Positions 5,601-6,368 of a stretch of DNA of 6,368 nucleotides are shown piece after piece (position 1 is the stretch's first letter; every line of letters starts with the position of its first letter). The DNA lies in the NCBI GenBank assembly GCA_958405355.1, contig CATYEA010000114.1, positions 1-6,368 of the forward strand. Reading direction: 5' to 3'. The notes under the pieces were generated by a model. The model was not told the DNA's origin. It saw only the letters and a program-made list of their open reading frames with translations, and did not search any database. This stretch comes from an uncultured Lachnospiraceae bacterium. GTDB lineage: Bacteria > Bacillota > Clostridia > Lachnospirales > Lachnospiraceae. The position numbers and the translations under genes were made by a program.

Positions 5601-6368
5601 TATAAACATGGCATCACCAAAACTGAAGAAACGGTAACGTTCTTTCACGGCGGTTTCATAGGCATTTAAAATATGCTCTTTTCCTGCCAGTGCTGATACA
5701 AGCATAAGCAATGTAGATTCCGGCAGATGGAAATTGGTAATCAGGGCATCAATACATTTAAACTGATAACCCGGATAAATAAAAATTTCCGTCCAGCCGC
5801 TGGTCTCCCGGACAAAGCCCTGTTCATCAGCTACAGACTCCAAAGTCCGCGTACTTGTCGTTCCAACAGAAACGACCCGTCCGCCCCGGCGCTTCGTATC
5901 ATTGATAATATCCGCCGCTTCCTGACTGATCATATAAAACTCCGAATGCATATGATGGTCAGTGACATCCTCTACCTTCACCGGACGAAAGGTTCCCAGT
6001 CCCACATGAAGTGTTACCCGTGCAATTCGAACGCCCTTTTTCTGAATAGACTCCAGAAGCTCTTCGGTGAAATGAAGGCCGGCCGTCGGCGCTGCCGCGC
6101 TGCCTTCATGCTTTGCATAAACGGTCTGATAACGATTCTTATCCTGAGGCATTTCTCCAAGCTTATCGAGAATTTCCTCAAAAATCCCATCGTACTCGAA
6201 ACGAATCAAACGATTTCCTTCGTCCACCACTTCCATGACTTCACCCACGAGCAGACCGTCTCCAAAGGAAATCCGTGCCCCCGGACGGGCCTTTTTGCCC
6301 GGCTTCACCAGGGTTTCCCAAACCGAATCACTTTTTCGTTTTAAAAGAAGAACTTCGATATGGGCACC
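5595..6368 (-). CDS. queA: S-adenosylmethionine:tRNA ribosyltransferase-isomerase QueA (N-terminus beyond right edge)
   Basis: QueA transfers and rearranges the ribose of S-adenosylmethionine onto 7-aminomethyl-7-deazaguanine in tRNA to form epoxyqueuosine, a late step of queuosine synthesis in the cytoplasm. The 257 residues present match the family along their length: GAHIEVLLL at the window edge, [57 protein letters not shown] and the C-terminal [12 protein letters not shown]. QueA is usually about 340 residues, so roughly 85 N-terminal residues lie outside the window. An in-frame GTG at 6308 is only an internal Val codon, because the conserved sequence continues upstream to the edge. The gene ends with TAA at 5597-5595 beside a strong terminator, so it is probably the last gene of its own transcript, independent of the catabolic-looking operon on the other side of the AraC gene. 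Confidence 0.97.
   Translation of the reverse strand, partial: GAHIEVLLLKRKSDSVWETLVKPGKKARPGARISFGDGLLVGEVMEVVDEGNRLIRFEYDGIFEEILDKLGEMPQDKNRYQTVYAKHEGSAAAPTAGLHFTEELLESIQKKGVRIARVTLHVGLGTFRPVKVEDVTDHHMHSEFYMISQEAADIINDTKRRGGRVVSVGTTSTRTLESVADEQGFVRETSGWTEIFIYPGYQFKCIDALITNFHLPESTLLMLVSALAGKEHILNAYETAVKERYRFFSFGDAMFIE

Noticed and set aside
5727..6344. Plus-strand open frame of 205 codons opposite queA
   Set aside because: The opposite strand matches QueA motifs throughout this stretch. The plus-strand translation has no family resemblance.
1..6368. CRISPR array, insertion sequence, tRNA or rRNA gene, attachment site
   Set aside because: No spaced repeat array, transposase or integrase motif, terminal inverted repeats, or structural RNA signature was seen. 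Genes fill nearly all of the window.

Overview
The window looks like chromosomal DNA from an anaerobic Firmicute, most likely class Clostridia and perhaps Lachnospiraceae. The reasons are moderate G+C with an AT-rich intergenic region, strong purine-rich Shine-Dalgarno (SD) sequences, several GTG starts, and a three-gene redox cassette (GlpA-like flavoprotein, NAD(FAD)-dependent oxidoreductase, DUF1667 protein) that is common in such organisms. The lineage is inferred from these traits, not from any alignment.

Layout. A tight minus-strand gene series runs from 4631 down to the left edge: an APH-fold phosphotransferase, a 590-residue GlpA-like FAD/[2Fe-2S] dehydrogenase with an N-terminal BON-like extension, a second FAD-dependent oxidoreductase, a Cys-rich DUF1667 protein, and the first 130 residues of a class II (FucA/AraD-type) aldolase cut by the window edge. 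Junctions are 5 nt, a 4-nt ATGA overlap, 3 nt and a 20-nt overlap, so this is almost certainly one operon. Diverging from it across a 132-bp AT-rich region (4632-4763) is an AraC-family regulator (4764-5507, plus strand) with a clear sigma-A promoter. A 12-bp direct repeat with a 20-bp period overlaps that promoter. The regulator converges on queA (5595 to the right edge, minus strand, N-terminus missing). A strong hairpin between them can terminate both transcripts. No stretch longer than 300 bp lacks a gene.

How the genes may work together. The three redox genes resemble the anaerobic glycerol-3-phosphate dehydrogenase module, in which a GlpA-like flavoprotein oxidises a phosphorylated polyol and passes electrons through partner flavin and Fe-S subunits. 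Within the window the kinase is an APH-fold protein rather than a glycerol kinase, and a class II aldolase follows. A plausible but unproven reading is an inducible catabolic route that phosphorylates, oxidises and aldol-cleaves a polyol or deoxysugar under control of the divergent AraC protein. The substrate cannot be determined from the sequence. queA is a housekeeping tRNA-modification gene and appears unrelated to the operon.
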